In this document: positions 1 through 12,860 of the stretch, piece by piece
Layout of the letters: each line of letters begins with the position of its first letter
Numbering within the stretch: the first letter of the stretch is position 1
NCBI GenBank assembly: GCA_023653785.1
Contig: JAMKCH010005482.1
Location: 1 to 64,000, forward strand
DNA from: Ophioderma brevispina
Lineage: Eukaryota; Echinodermata; Ophiuroidea; Amphilepidida; Ophiodermatidae
Length of the DNA: 64,000 nucleotides
Reading direction: 5' to 3'
The notes under the pieces: model-generated
Databases searched by the model: none
What the model saw: only the letters and a program-made list of their open reading frames with translations
What the model was told of the DNA's origin: nothing
Position numbers and translations under genes: made by a program

Positions 1-1258
1 AAAAAAAGCGATGGTCGGAAGAAGAAGAAGGAGACTAGGAATCGATGTGCTTTAGAAAGCACGAGTATATCAGGCAGTGACTACTTGCACGTCACGGACC
101 TTTGACCCCAATCTAATGTTACAGGCCCCAAAGAGTTAGAAATGATTTATGATTTATTTCACTTGAATGAGTTAAAACTTATAAATTTAGCATATTAAAT
201 TTGATAATTAATCTAAGTAACATAATATAAAAACTAGACGACTCCAGGATACTATGCCCGTCAGTTGATGGTGAAGTAGACAAAGACTTGCAAGGACAGT
301 GGTATCATCAATAATCAAGTTTCCCCAGATGGGCAGTTGGGCACACAATTACAATGTAGACTTATATTTCCTCTGTCGTTGAGTGGGAAAATGAGCCCTA
401 CAAGATGACCTAGGTATTCTAGAATATAAGCCCAACTTGATTATTTTGTGTATTTGAACCTTGACCCCGTAACGATGGCTCACAGAGCGAGGTCACTGTG
501 GACTCTTTTTCACTTTCATTGATGCCTACAAGATGACATAGCTATTTAGGTCAATTAAGCTTATTTTATATTGACCCCTGATGACCCATTGACCTTTTGA
601 TCCCAAATGTGCACATAAATAATAGAGCCTTTTCCAGTGTTTCTTGTGAACACAAATTTGACATAAATATTACTTGGGTAATGAGTTATAGTCGTTTTGC
701 ATATTAATTAGCTCATTTGCATTCCTTGCACGTGACCCCTATGGCCAATTTTATTGTCATGTTATTCGTCACATTATCCGCAACTTTTGCGCAGACATCA
801 CCTATCCAGGTTGTATCGATTTGGATATTAGCAATTGTGCATATTAATTAGATAATGCAGCCATTTTGAAGGAATGATTCCGATATAATTCTGGTACAAG
901 CTGTATACACTGACAATAGACGATGCTAGGTGGAATTTTCGTACGTAGCGCAACCTAATCTGTAGAAGAAGTAGGCCTCAAAAGATTTTTAGTTTTTTTT
1001 TAGTTTTTGACCTCTATTGACACCTAACGAGAGGTTCAAAGGTCAAATATTTACACCCTGGGTTACTTGGGTCAGGTTCTTCTGACCAATTTTGGTAACT
1101 ATCGGCCCAGCCGTTTGCATAGTAGCATTTGAAGCAAGGTACAAAGAAAGAAGAAAAGAAAGAAAGACTCGAGAGAAGGCATGTAGATCATGCAGCTGCA
1201 CCGATGATATAAGAAATCGGAGAAGAAAGTATATCATGAGCCTCCACCGCATGATATA
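1..1258 (-). mobile_element. AGGTCA-rich element, truncated by window edge
   Basis: The right end at 1245-1258 is CACCGCATGATATA, identical to the right terminal repeat of the complete element at 52009-53570. The interior has many TGACC/AGGTCA half-sites, including a reversed near-DR1 (GGACCTTTGACCCC) near 96-109 and TTGACCTTTTGATCC near 590, so it lies inverted relative to the 52 kb copy. A second imperfect end motif, CACCGATGATATA, occurs just inside. No coding sequence is seen, so it looks non-autonomous. The left end is outside the window. Confidence 0.55.
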
Positions 1259-1299
1259 AAGACTAAACAGCATAGCAGAATACTATGCCCCGTTTAAGG

Positions 1300-4260
1300 G
1301 GCCATAGTAATTTCTTAACAGCTTGTTTAACGAACACACTTACATGGGTCTTATTGCATCAGCTAGTGGGAACTCTTTAACTTGTTAAAATACATTCAGG
1401 GTATAAGAAAGTCCGAAGCATATCCACCATAATTTTCAAGTTCGGACATCTCAATTGTTTCAAACAGTATCAATCTTATTATCAAACAACAGCTTCACTT
1501 TTGAAGCCATAGCAAAGTATAGGGCTCCACCATACAAGACCAACATTGAGAGAAGTCATTACAAACACATTTTCTTTCTAACTCTATCAATGCCCCCACC
1601 ACAATTAAATTTAAAAAAAGAAAAAACCTAAAAAATTAAAAAAAAATGCTTTTGGAATGTTATACTCAAAACAGAAAACAGGTAATTAACTGAGCAAAAG
1701 AAAGCGTCTAAATCACACAAATTTTACCAACCAAGATAAATTTCTAGAACGCCAACAATTTAATGTTCCTCAATCTGCTTTACATTTAACTTTTAAATTG
1801 AGTATCAAACATATCTTTGGTGTAAATCGAAAAATTAATACCCAGAGCTTTGAAACGAAAGTTTTCCAAACAAGACCATGATTAGAAAAGGGGGAAAAAT
1901 GTTTGAACCTCTTTTAATGCCAATCCAACATTGCTTCGGACTTAGATAAATTAACTTTACAACCAGAGCACGGGGCAAATGGATCAAGGGTATCAACAAG
2001 TAAGTTAAAGTCCTGCGTACCATCAAACAAACAATTGAGTCATCGGCCAAATAAAGAAATACTTTAAGTCATGATTTCAAAAGGGATACCCTTAATATTC
2101 TTGTTTTGACGAATAGCAAGAGAAGCTGTCTAGATAAGTAACAAAGAATAATAAGGAGAAATTGGGGAGCATCCTTGAAAAATACCTTATCATTGATATA
2201 GAAGAGTGAGAAACCCATTATTATAATCACATTAACTTTTTCAACATACATCATTGTAACCCAATGAATAAATTTATCCCCAAAATTAAAATATTTTTAA
2301 AAATTTAACAAAAAAGAATGCTCACACATCAAAAGCTTTCTCAATATCAAGCAATAAAATGGCACCAGAATTTGTTTTTTCAAGCATCTGTATACTCAAT
2401 TCATGTCCATAATCAAACGGATATTATTACCAATATTGCGCCCTTTAATAAAACCCTGATTATCAGGTTAAATAGTACCACCCTAAGTATTTTTTCTCAG
2501 ATTAGCTAAGTGTTAGCAAAAATCTTATAGTCGACAGTCACAGAGAAATAGCCTTGAGATTATGAATTAGAGAGTGAGGATCTTATCTTTCTAGGAAGAA
2601 GGAGAAATTACACATTTCTCTGAGACTGAGACAAATACCATTGACCATAGAAAATTATACGAGTTTAATTAACAGATCACAAAGATTGGCAAACAAAACA
2701 ATTGTAAAAATTCGGTTGTAGACATCCAAACCAGGGGTTTTATTACGATTCATAGAATAAGAGTATTATATAATTCATTCTTAGTAATCGGCTGGTCAAA
2801 GCTTTGCTTATGGTCATCGGATAATTTAGGAATATCACAAATTATCAGAAAAAGCATTCTGTATCACTATGATTGGTATCATTCTGACGGTGATCCCAAA
2901 ATATAGATTTTGAAAAAAAGAATTGAATTTCCTTCATGACATCAGACTGATTAGAGAAAATTCATCATTTTTTAAGCCCCTACTATTTATTCCTTCACAT
3001 GTTGCCTTTTCTCAAGGTTACAGAAGTACTTGGAACTCTTTTCACCTTCCTCCATCCAGAGTGATCTTGAACGAATAATAAGGCCTTTGGTTTCATAATC
3101 CAAAATTTTATTCATTCGAGCTTGTAAAGTTCTAACCTGAGTAAGTAAATCGCTGGAAGGATCCTTGTCAATAGGAGATTAACCTTATCAATTCCTTTAA
3201 AAAAACATTTTTGTTTGTTTGGTAGGTTTTTATTTTTTAGTTAATTAGAATATTCAATACAAACCCCTGTGATAGTACATTTCAATGCATTAAAAACTAT
3301 TTGGATTACAATTGGAATGTGATGAATATCTTCTAAACTCCTGAATCTTTGTTTTGATAAATTGATAAATATGAATCTTATGAGAAAATGACAATTTATT
3401 TCCAAAACCCTTTACCTTTACTAGGTAAACCAGCTTGAATTGTAATGAAAACAACAGAGCTATCAGACTGAATACCAGGAATAATTTTAGAACTGACACA
3501 ATTATAATCAAATTATCTGAAACAAGAATAAAGTCAGCCTAGAAAAAACCTTTGGGATTCTGATGTCTAGGTATTGTTTTAACATGGGGTGTGAAAATCA
3601 CGCACAAATCCAAATATCACATAATAAATTAAACTCGACCATCAAAATGGAAAATTATTTCACTACTTTTAACATTTTGAATGCCTTCACGGACACCTTG
3701 AAATATAGGGGAAACCAAGCAGCATTGAAATCACCCGGCAATAATAGATGAATGGTAAATTGTGATTAACGGTTTCGCACAAACACCTGTAAATAAAAAT
3801 CAGGATTTCATTGTTGGTGCATAAACCATAACCAAAAGTAAAGGTAACCCATTAATTGTTAATGGAAAGAATAAGACAACCTACAATTCGGGTCGCTTAA
3901 ATGAAATGGAATTGAGAGTAACTGAATTACGAATAGAGATAGCAACCCCCTACTATTAGAAGTACCGCATAGAAAAACAAGCTTGTTCCCCCATTGATTT
4001 TTCAAAACTTTTTCTATTTTTTTCAGTTTTTTAATTTTTTGAAATTTGAAGTTTGGGATGAAATATACAGAATTAATGGATCTCAAATAAGTAGTGAAAT
4101 ACCTCCTCTCTTACATATCCTGGAGGCCACGACAATTAATGTACTTAATTTGTTGGAGTGGCATAATGCCAAAACAAAGAAACTAATTATTAAAAAACAC
4201 AAAGGTCAATTGAGGATTACTGCCCATAACATAAATAAACAAGTTAAACAATAAGAATAC
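1300..4260 (-). mobile_element. L1/Tx1-like LINE relic: endonuclease and reverse transcriptase
   Basis: Decayed non-LTR retrotransposon ORF2 read on the - strand, with many frameshifts and stops. In protein order: endonuclease start INCRGLQD near 4120-4158; CGTSNSRG near 3950; YAPT near 3825; GDFNAAW near 3720; a KGKGFWK-NCHFL linker near 3400; IIRSRSLWMEEGEKSSKYF near 3040-3090; VDYKIFANT near 2530; the RT motif QGFIKGRNIGNNIRLIMD near 2410-2470; LLLDIEKAFD near 2335-2360; GCSPISPY near 2160; the catalytic-site region LFADDS near 2040; GCKVNLSKSEA near 1940. A C-terminal stretch typical of L1 ORF2 runs to about 1340. Motif order and wording fit the L1/Tx1 group. The 3' end abuts the element ending at 1258. 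No ORF1 or target-site duplication was identified. Confidence 0.85.
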
Positions 4261-4269
4261 GACTGCAAA

Positions 4270-5230
4270 ATAAATAATGGTAAAAACCACCAGCAATTCC
4301 GTACATACGGAATCACCAAGTTGCTATGCAGAATAATATTAATCTGACGGGATCTACACCACTTTGGGGTAGAAATTTACATTGTACAGTGAAAACAAAT
4401 GCTGAATATGAGAGAATTGGTGCCATATGAATCAAGGAAATTGGAGTGATTCAACAAAAAATCAAAAAAAAAGAAAAAAAAACACACAAAAAACTATTGT
4501 TCACAAGCAAAAAAAACGGTCGCGCAAATGCACCAACAAGCAGGTCTCAGACTTCAATCAAAAAACAGTTGAACAATTGGGCAAAAAGGGAAGTCAAATC
4601 ACACCAAGATCTAGCGAAGATATGGCTTTGTATCAATTAGGTGTCCAAAATAAAATAAAAAAAATATTAACAAGTACTACAGTCGTTGTGAAAACAACTG
4701 TCCGTAGTAGTGTCAATAAAAAGAAGTCCCACAATTCAATGACTGAAAAAGTGTGGAGGATAATTGAGAATTAACAGCCACCAAAGTTGCAAACAAAGAC
4801 ATGACGGCTAAGTACAGCCATGACAGTTAAAACAGTCATTGAAATGAAACAGTAGCCTACGCTCATAACAAATGTTGGTAAGTTCCCCATTATCGAAGGA
4901 AAATGTTTTTAACCAAACAACACTAGTCTGCAGTAATCAATTCCCTGTTGTCGGTCTCATATCTGATGATAGCGGGATACACAAAGAATGGTCTCCTGTT
5001 CTCAGCTTTCAGTCTCTTAAAAGTGTCCCATCTTCCGCGCGGCGACGCCGGATGCGCTCAGAAAAAGTCATCACACAAAACACTTTCTTCCCCATACAGT
5101 GATACAAGGGGAGAGTGCAATGCGTTGCTGGTATCTTTACCCGTATATTCTAAGTTGAAATTGATATCATTCTCTAGTGACTGCGTTCCTGTTGAGGGGG
5201 TGGTTGTCGAATCTCGACAATTTTCCCTCT
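4270..5230. other. No recognised gene; A-rich, lysine-rich open stretch
   Basis: Lies upstream of the LINE relic. The + strand at 4427-4774 is open for 115 codons, but the product is low-complexity Lys/Asn/Thr/Gln sequence caused by A-rich DNA, so I do not call it a gene. It could be the degraded 5' region of the LINE, but no ORF1 domain is visible. Confidence 0.4.
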
Positions 5231-5239
5231 CAATATTGT

Positions 5240-7150
5240 AAGTTTTTTTTCACCATTTTCCTTACAGAAGTCTAAGTTCTTGTCGGAGCTCAGCTTCTCG
5301 TTTTACTCTGTTAATATGTAAATCTGGCTTTAGAAATACTCATTTATATACCTCAGTTATTGTGAAAGTTCTGTTGCTACTGCAAGGAGCTGTATGTTTT
5401 GCTTTTTTGTTTTTCATTTGCACTTTTACCAAGGTTTGCTTATCCCGTGGAATAATTTCTGTTTTTGGTCCTATACGTTACGATTTACATGCAGCTTGTT
5501 TGAAAGAGGTCTTTCACGATTTTGTTTACTGCATTGACTATATCAAAACTCAAATTGTTGAAGAAACAAAATGACCGCGACATGTGACGAAGTTGATTGT
5601 TGTTCGTAATTGGGATTGTTTCTATATTATCTATGCTGAAAATGGAAGAAATTGGTGAATTATGAAGTGATAGATTTTGTAAGCTGATCTTTTTTACCCC
5701 GTCAGTAATGTCCTGAATATTAATTCAATTAATTATAATATCAGATATTAATTTTAAAATATTGTAACCTTCAAAAGTATTCTGTAAGCTGGAAAAAAAT
5801 GAGACAATTCGTCAGTTCAATGGTGGAATCAACGTTGAAGGACGACTTCATTGAAAACTAAGACAACAAACATAATTATAATACTTTGTGGACGGGGCAA
5901 TCTCAAAGTGTCTTAGACACATGCTATGTGTTCAATATTGTTTATTAAAAAACTCTTATCCAAAATCAATTACTTACTCTGATTTCAAATTTGTTTTAAA
6001 ACATGTCATTGACCAATGAAAGTGTCCATTCTGATCAAATTGATTTGTGCAATATTTTATGCATAGAACTCTCATCCAAAATCTTTTTCAATTTTCAAAC
6101 ATGCTATTGATCCGTAAAAATTTTCTCTGATCCATATCATTTTGTACAATATTTTGTGCAACAATTGTTGAAGAAACTGCATAGGAGTCCTTGGGGCCAG
6201 CCGCTAAAAAAGGGTGTTCACTACCAAGAAGGTACAAATTCTGCAATACTTAAGTTTTAAAGCTACATGTCTCTAGTGAATGAATGCCAGCTAGGTAATT
6301 CTAAGGAGTAGCTTAGTCTCAGATGCAGTCGTTTTTTGAAGAGTTGAAAATTCTCTATTGTAAATTGGGATATACACAATATGGTAACAAGAGACAGGAT
6401 TTGGGTCAATTGAGACTTATACATTGGCTCGGGTACCTCTATCACTATCACTCTTACTATTTTATTTTATAAATATGCTTTTATGAACGCATAAATTTCC
6501 TTCTGGTTCCCTTTTTAATACATAATCACCCCCAAAAGCCCCCACCCCCCCCCCCCCAAATGGGACAATATTTTTGTATCTTAAAAGAACAATAATTGCT
6601 CTTAACACGGTTTTATTTTTGGAGACTCATAATATCCATTTGATAAATTTTTTCTTCTTTTCCCCAACCGAAGAGCTTGTTGCCCCACCCTGGGTGCAAT
6701 TTAATCACATTTTGGTAAAGAAACTATCATAGCCAAGCCATTTCAGCACAGAGCAATATGTGTTACCCACTAATACACCACAAAAATGCCTCAATAAAGC
6801 TCCAACCCCAACTGCATTTTTTTAAATTTTGTTGGTGTTTAATTTGAAATTTTTGACCTCTCGAATTACAAATTTTGAACATAAGCCTGCCAAATGCCGC
6901 CTTGGCTTTGAAAAAGCCCCCCCCCCCACCACCCCCAAGAGATTGACCCTTATAGTTTATTAGCCGTGAAATGGCTCATTTTGAACTAAAAAAATCTAAA
7001 AATTAAACGTTTGCATCATTGTAACAAGTATAAGCGGCCTGACGCACCCTGCAAGATCGAACCTAACCTCAGCACAAAGTGTATAGTCAGGTTGATTGAT
7101 GCTTCTATTAGTTCAGATAGAAACAACTGCAACACACAATGAACGAAGAA
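5240..7150. other. Intergenic, no gene seen; short tandem duplication
   Basis: AT-rich with C-runs near 6542-6557 and 6919-6928. At about 5935-6160 two diverged ~110-bp units stand in tandem, each with an AATATT-T-ATGC/TTTATT start, a CTC(T)TATCCAAAATC block, a CATG-(T)CATTGA block and a final TTGTGC/TTGTAC. Nothing else was recognised. Confidence 0.45.
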
Positions 7151-7152
7151 TC

Positions 7153-7154
<2 letters not shown>

Positions 7155-7189
<35 letters not shown>
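7155..7189. repeat. Poly-T tract of 35 bases
   Basis: Uninterrupted T run followed by AATATTTTTAAAAAAATATA. It could be the reverse-strand poly-A tail of a retrotransposed sequence or a simple microsatellite. No retroelement body was recognised beside it. Confidence 0.9.
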
Positions 7190-7194
<5 letters not shown>

Positions 7195-7734
7195 TTTTAA
7201 AAAAATATATGCATAAGAATCATGTGAAGACACCCATTAATCTCCACCTTCCCAAAAGTACATCATTCAAAACAGGAGAGAATACACATTCTTAGCATAC
7301 GTTTGGTTTGTCAAGATTCAAATAAATGGACAAATCTTTAATTAAATAACTCTGCTTTGCAGCCCCTGCACATAATCGAAGTGCCATGCTTCGTTTATGT
7401 CAGAGTGCATCGGCAAATCAGAGAAAATAGTAGTCTTCCCGGATCTCAACCAATAGAATTTGAGTTATCGCTATAGGAATTTTGCCCCCAACTTTTGCAC
7501 GAAGGGGCCCACCTCTCAAAATGTTGTTACCAGTGCAATGTAATTGTTAAGATTTGACAAACGGATTTCCTAACTTTTAGGCCCATTCTGCATTTAAAAT
7601 AATCTGACACTCCAGATTTTTCAAACTATAAAACACTTACAAGAACTCAATTCAACTTTATGTTCTATAAAGCACAAAAAACACTTACCACCTCTCAATT
7701 GAGACCCAACGAAGGCATGCAACCGGAAGCCATA

Positions 7735-8245
7735 ACAGCACTTTTTTGAAGAGCACACCCAATTTCCCTAAAAAATTAGAGTTTTGCACAGTTGCATTCA
7801 TGGCTAGTAAACTATACCTTGGAATGGTAAAGCTCGACACATGTCTATGTAATCGGCACAGAAGTAATTTGTGTAATTAATATAATTAATGATCGGAGAT
7901 TCCGATAATAATCAACGGCTGCTGGAAACGGCCTTCCAATTGAATAGCCTGAATAGCACCATGCATGTACGTGTCTACGCTCATCCATTAGCTAATCCTT
8001 TGGTTCAGAGTCAATTAGAGGTCAATCATTTTCTTGAGGTGGCACTATTTTCACTGGACGGACAAAATTTGGCATTTCCAGTTCCCGCCGTTAAATTACA
8101 TGGAGGATCCGGATTCTAATTTACAAATTGTTCTTTTATGAAAAATTCGCATTTTAAGCATACCATTCACAGGTATAGACAATTCCTAACACAACTGTGA
8201 CAATCCACATTTTGGAAAATTGGGGTCCCTCTTCAAAAAACAAAA
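7735..8245. mobile_element. Foldback element, copy 1 (family A)
   Basis: The left arm has GCACTTTTTTGAAGAGCACA, then CCAATTT and AGTAAACTATACCTTGG; the right side has the reverse of its outer part (TTGGAAAATTGGGGTCCCTC, then TTCAAAAAAC). The same arms bound copy 2 at 15095-15770. The interior includes an open 76-codon stretch (7889-8119 +) with no recognisable domain, which I treat as chance. Confidence 0.55.
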
Positions 8246-8330
8246 CGGTCTGTTTTATGCTTTAACTTGAACGGATTGATTCAAATTAAACGGTAAGGTG
8301 GGGGGGGTTTGTTTCCATGCTTAAAATAGC

Positions 8331-8548
8331 CACTGGCGTAACAGGTCGGGGCAGGGAAAAGTCCCCCCACCCTAGAGCTTTGACCGGAAAAAAGCTGGAC
8401 ATCATCCTAAATCAGCCTTTTTTGTCCTCCTCAACTGGACATTTTACCTACAACCGGAAAATCTGACTCTAAATCACCTCCAACCGGGAAATCTGCCTCC
8501 AAACCGGGAAATTATCCCCTCTGACAAGTGACCCACGCTACGCCCCTG
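8331..8548. mobile_element. MITE-like element with CACTGGCGTAAC ends
   Basis: Starts CACTGGCGTAACAGGTCGGGGC and ends GCTACGCCCCTG, which is roughly its inverted complement. The interior has four or five degenerate repeats around CAACCGG(G)AAAATC. Elements with similar ends (CAGTGGCGTAGC) occur at 47011 and, as one end only, near 17805. No coding sequence. Confidence 0.5.
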
Positions 8549-8559
8549 AAAATAGGACA

Positions 8560-10590
8560 AGGGTCTAACGGCTGGATAGTTCCTGTGCGATTTGGTTTGC
8601 TCGGCTGCAAGAAACAGCATTCTGAATAGTGATAGAAACATTTGCTCACTAACAGAAGGGGGGGCACTGATTAGAAAATGCCCCTTTTAAGCTGTGATAT
8701 TTTCGCTTCATTTGGGTCCATTGATATTGCCTTCAAGTACATTATTGCGAAGTAATTCTACCAACAATGCCCAAATTTAAAGCGACTCCCTTAAAATCCT
8801 CGCCTATTTAACCCGGCTGGTACACAGGCGTAATTTCACAAAAGGGGCAAAAATGAGCACTTTTTCTGATTGTTTGATAAAAGATCCAAATGCGAGAAAA
8901 TTTGACAAGATGTTTCCACTTTGGCGATGAGATGTTCCAAAAGTCCAAAAAATGACTGGGTAGTCCAGTTTTGAAGTGTCATAGCCAGCTACATGACAAT
9001 CTTAAAGTCTGACTCAAGATTTCAGATATAAATTTTTTAATAATATTAATTAAAAATAGTCAACTAAAACTAAAGGTAGTCACCTAAATGCTCAATTCCA
9101 AAGTTTTGGAGATGAATCGGAATTTTTCGTTTTGATGCAGTAAACAGTTAATGTGTATCTACAGTGCCATAGGAATACTGTGTATTAACAAATTTCCGGA
9201 TCCGGAATTTTTAAACAAAGATGTGATTTTTCATATGAAGGACGTCGATTTGAGCTTAGCTATTTCCACACAGTGATTAGTATAGACCAGTTGTAACATC
9301 CTACTCACTCTTTTTGTTGACTCCAATCCATGCCTGCATCGTATGGTCCCCCCCATAGTGTTACAACCTACAATTACAATTGCCCAGTTGTGTACGTCCA
9401 GGCCGACCCTCGTGCAGATCCCCGGCCCAACATGTTTACAACGTGCTTGTTAATGTCATATAATAGACAAGCATTATGCACATTAAAAACCATTTGGTTT
9501 GAAAATGTGAGGGCGCCCTCATCGGAAATCTCTGAGTCGGCCTTTAACTGAAGGCGAGTTCATCGTCTGAAATGAAAACTTTTTGGAAAAAATGGGCGGG
9601 GGGGGGGGCGGATAATATGGCCTATTCGCCCTCCCCCCATCCCTTGTCAAAAAGTGTGGGGGACGTGTTTTCTCCCCCCCCAGATAATTCCTCCAAGCGA
9701 AAGCATTTGAAAATATGATCCTAATATTTTGATGAAAATTACACACTGTGGACTAGACATATTTGACAACATCTGATTTGACCCCTTTGACCTAGTTTGT
9801 GCTGTATCTCCCTAACTAAAGGTCACAGAAAATTATGGACTGTCAACACTTTTTTATCTCTTGATCATCCAACAAGTTGGATGTTCTTCAAATTGATCGG
9901 ATCAATTTCACTTTTTTAGCCCCATATGACCACGCCAGAGACCTTTACCTGACCCCTAACTGGACATAGCTACTTATCTGAACTTTCTAGCATGCCTTTT
10001 GGTGTATATCCCCATGGTTTCCTAACAACTGGTAACAAAATCATTTTGTACCTTCTTAGGTAGTGAAAACCCTTCTGGCCCATGGTCTATAGGCTTTATC
10101 TTGTGTATTGTTTTGAGAAGATGTTTTGATTACTACTTTAACTGCCAGTGCCACAATAAACCACTTTTAGGAAGAATATCATTGACCATATGAGTGAGGT
10201 AACTATTCGTTGACTCAAAATTGTTTACTCTTGTGAACTCCACTGGATGGAGAAAAATGGGAGGTGTGTTTCCTATCTGCTTCCTTGTTAAGCGATGCTA
10301 TCATTTTTTTACATATATGTAGTCAAAACATGAGTATTACGATTAGGTCAGAAAATACGGTTGAAAGAACATGTCGAGTTGAGGGTCAGCAGTATTCCAT
10401 GGACATTGTAATACACCCTGTAGAAAGAGCAACCTTGAAATCATTTTCTCTAGGGATCAAATTTTCCGTAAATATCCAATTGTTCTGACTGTTTTATGCA
10501 AAACACTTAAAAGATGCCATGTTCTTAAGCCGAAAGCGTTTACTTCGGTAACATCCAAAAACTCGATCGATCGAACGGTGATTTAAGATC
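8560..10590. other. Intergenic, no gene seen
   Basis: Unremarkable AT-rich DNA with one G-rich/C-rich patch at 9594-9690. A stretch near 9760-9970 contains several TGACC half-sites and resembles the AGGTCA-rich repeats, without clear ends. Confidence 0.4.
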
Positions 10591-10599
10591 GTTTTGATC

Positions 10600-11640
10600 A
10601 TATCTATAGAACCTTATGAAGTGAACCACTTGTCATTTCAAATTGTTTCTATCCAACCTTGCATAAGAAAAGGTGTTTTTGGAAGAGGGGTGAATTTGCA
10701 GGGTTCCGCGTGAAGCGTGGGAAGGGGCTCCACCCAACCCTGCGCCGTCTTGATCTGAAACTCTTCAATGAACCTTTTGCGATTAATCACCAACCAAACT
10801 AACACATCAACCTAGATTGTAAGACCGTTGTTCATACCTAGAATTATCAAGTTAACCACTTGTAAAAGCCTTTGTAAAGTCAAATTGTTTCCTGTAAATT
10901 TGCATAAGAAATGTGTTTTGGAAAAGTGAACATGTCCCGGAACATTGTAGGTGTTCCGCGCTTCGCGGCGGACGGTACTTCCCCTCTTCATACCCGCCCC
11001 TTGCAGCTTCATATACATGAAGCTATATTTTTTTCTTTTTAATCCCCGTTTATCATACCTTAAACATTATAGGTAAAACTTAAAAAATGCAATTGTGTCT
11101 GAAAACATCATTGCATGGGTTTCCGCGCTTACACGGGTGTCCATGCTGCGTTTGATGGCCAATGGCCAGTTGCAGCCGTCAACTTCCAATTTCAGTTGGT
11201 CGCCCCCCCCCCCCCCCCGCCCTTGATAGGGGCTGATCCGCCCCTACTTATAAATCCTGTTCGTGGTAATAATATTTCTGTTTCTGTTGAAAAGGTAAAC
11301 ATTTTTGTCAAATCACAACGCTTTAAAAAAAAAATTTGTGCTCGTCACGTCTAATATTATATATTTGTGTGCTGAAAGAACTCTTTCCCAGGCATTTGAA
11401 ATGAGTGATTGAACAATTCCCCATCAACTACATTGGAAAAAGCTTGATTGCCATGATAATAATGAAGAGCTTCCGCGCCTTCGCTCGGGGGGGGGGGGTG
11501 GGGGGAGTCACACACCCTCCCGCAGCGGCCCCTGTCTACTCAGCCATTCTAGCCCGCTTATCTTGGCACCCCTCTATCAGGGCTGGATCCGCCCCTGTTT
11601 TGGCGCAAGTTAGACGCAGATCTTACGGAGCTTTTATTTA
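10600..11640. repeat. Degenerate tandem array, units ~240-340 bp
   Basis: About four diverged units. Each has an AT-rich part (AACCACTTGT, TTGTTTC, TTGCATAAGAAA-GTGTTTT) followed by a GC-rich core around TTCCGCG (at about 10702, 10956, 11120 and 11471). The last two units also share TGATAGGGGCTGATCCGCCCC / TCAGGGCTGGATCCGCCCC. Open stretches in it (e.g. 11115-11354 +, 11405-11641 +) follow the GC-rich parts and are not believed to be genes. Confidence 0.6.
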
Positions 11641-11851
11641 AACTACATACATGCAACCATTATCCAATTATAGTATGATGAGATTCACGAATCTATTTGT
11701 TAATATTTATTTTAATCATATCCAAGTTGAATCTGTATACGTATAAGGTTAGAGCGTTTAAACTATTTATTTGAACTGATAACACCAAAGTAAGTCCCCC
11801 TCTAAACACTCGCTCAGATTTTTCTTAATTAAGGACGTTTGCCAAAGTCGT

Positions 11852-12525
11852 GACTACCAGATAGCACGGCATATATTGGCCCACAATGGTCCCCATCGGT
11901 AACTTTGCATCGGCCATCCGTGGCTACTATTTTGGCCACCATTGGTTTTCCATTGGCAATGTGATATCGGCTTCATATCGGCAGCCTTTAATGGTCAAAT
12001 ATTGGCGCATCATATTGGCAAGCGACCAACAGCCAATATAGAGCCAATTAATGTGATAACGTTGGCCCAATATGGCTTAAGCTAATTGTTTGCCTAAACT
12101 TAGCAGGGTTAAGAAAACACTAAAAAACATACGAAATACGCTAAATCTCTCAAGGACGATTGTTTTGAGCAGAACACAATATTTTCAAAAAATATTAGTA
12201 CCATATAATACCAAGTTCAATAAAAAATAAACACTCAAACAAAAAAACAACCATTATTTTAATTATTTATTAAGAAAGCAGGTTTGAAAATATATTTATT
12301 TTGGCCAATAAAAAATAGTGAGATATTCCCAATATTGGTTTCAATATCTATTACCAAGAATTGGCCCCAATATTGTTCCAACATTGGCCCGGGCCCAATC
12401 AGTGTCCCAATTTTTGGCCGTTGAGCAAATAATCTTGGACCGATAACTGTAGCCAATACTAGTCCGATATTGAGTATATATTGGACCTATATTGTGCCCA
12501 TTATCTCCATGTTATCTGGGTAGTT
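11852..12525. mobile_element. MITE, 674 bp, full of ATTGGCC motifs
   Basis: The left end GACTACCAGATAGCA is the imperfect inverted complement of the right end GTTATCTGGGTAGTT. Both halves are packed with short ATTGGCC, AATATTGG and GGCCAA motifs, which pair with each other, so the whole element can fold. No coding capacity. An autonomous relative was not seen in the window, so the superfamily is unknown. Confidence 0.7.
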
Positions 12526-12860
12526 ATATATTTCTATGATTGTTAGTTTAAAGCGACAATCAGCTATTTCTTCAAAATTAAATTTCATCAAAGTCCATTT
12601 TTGCATTGTTGTATTTGGAAATTGTAGTAAAGAGCCCTGTACGTTGCTAGTGTAACTTTTTTAGTCTTGAAACATGGTAAATTGCATTTTCACGATCCTT
12701 AGCAATCTAATGTGTTGATGTACCTAACAACTAGCATTAAGAGACAACATGGGCATTTTGAAAAATAGTGGCTTTTAACTGTTGTGTGACAATTACAGAC
12801 AGCCGTTACTTTTTAGGCTGACTGAGCGCAAAATCAAAGACAAAAAGGTATTTTCAAAAG

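Noticed and set aside
4427..4774. Lys-rich 115-codon frame on + as a possible LINE ORF1
   Set aside because: It is on the strand opposite to the LINE, and its composition comes from A-rich DNA.
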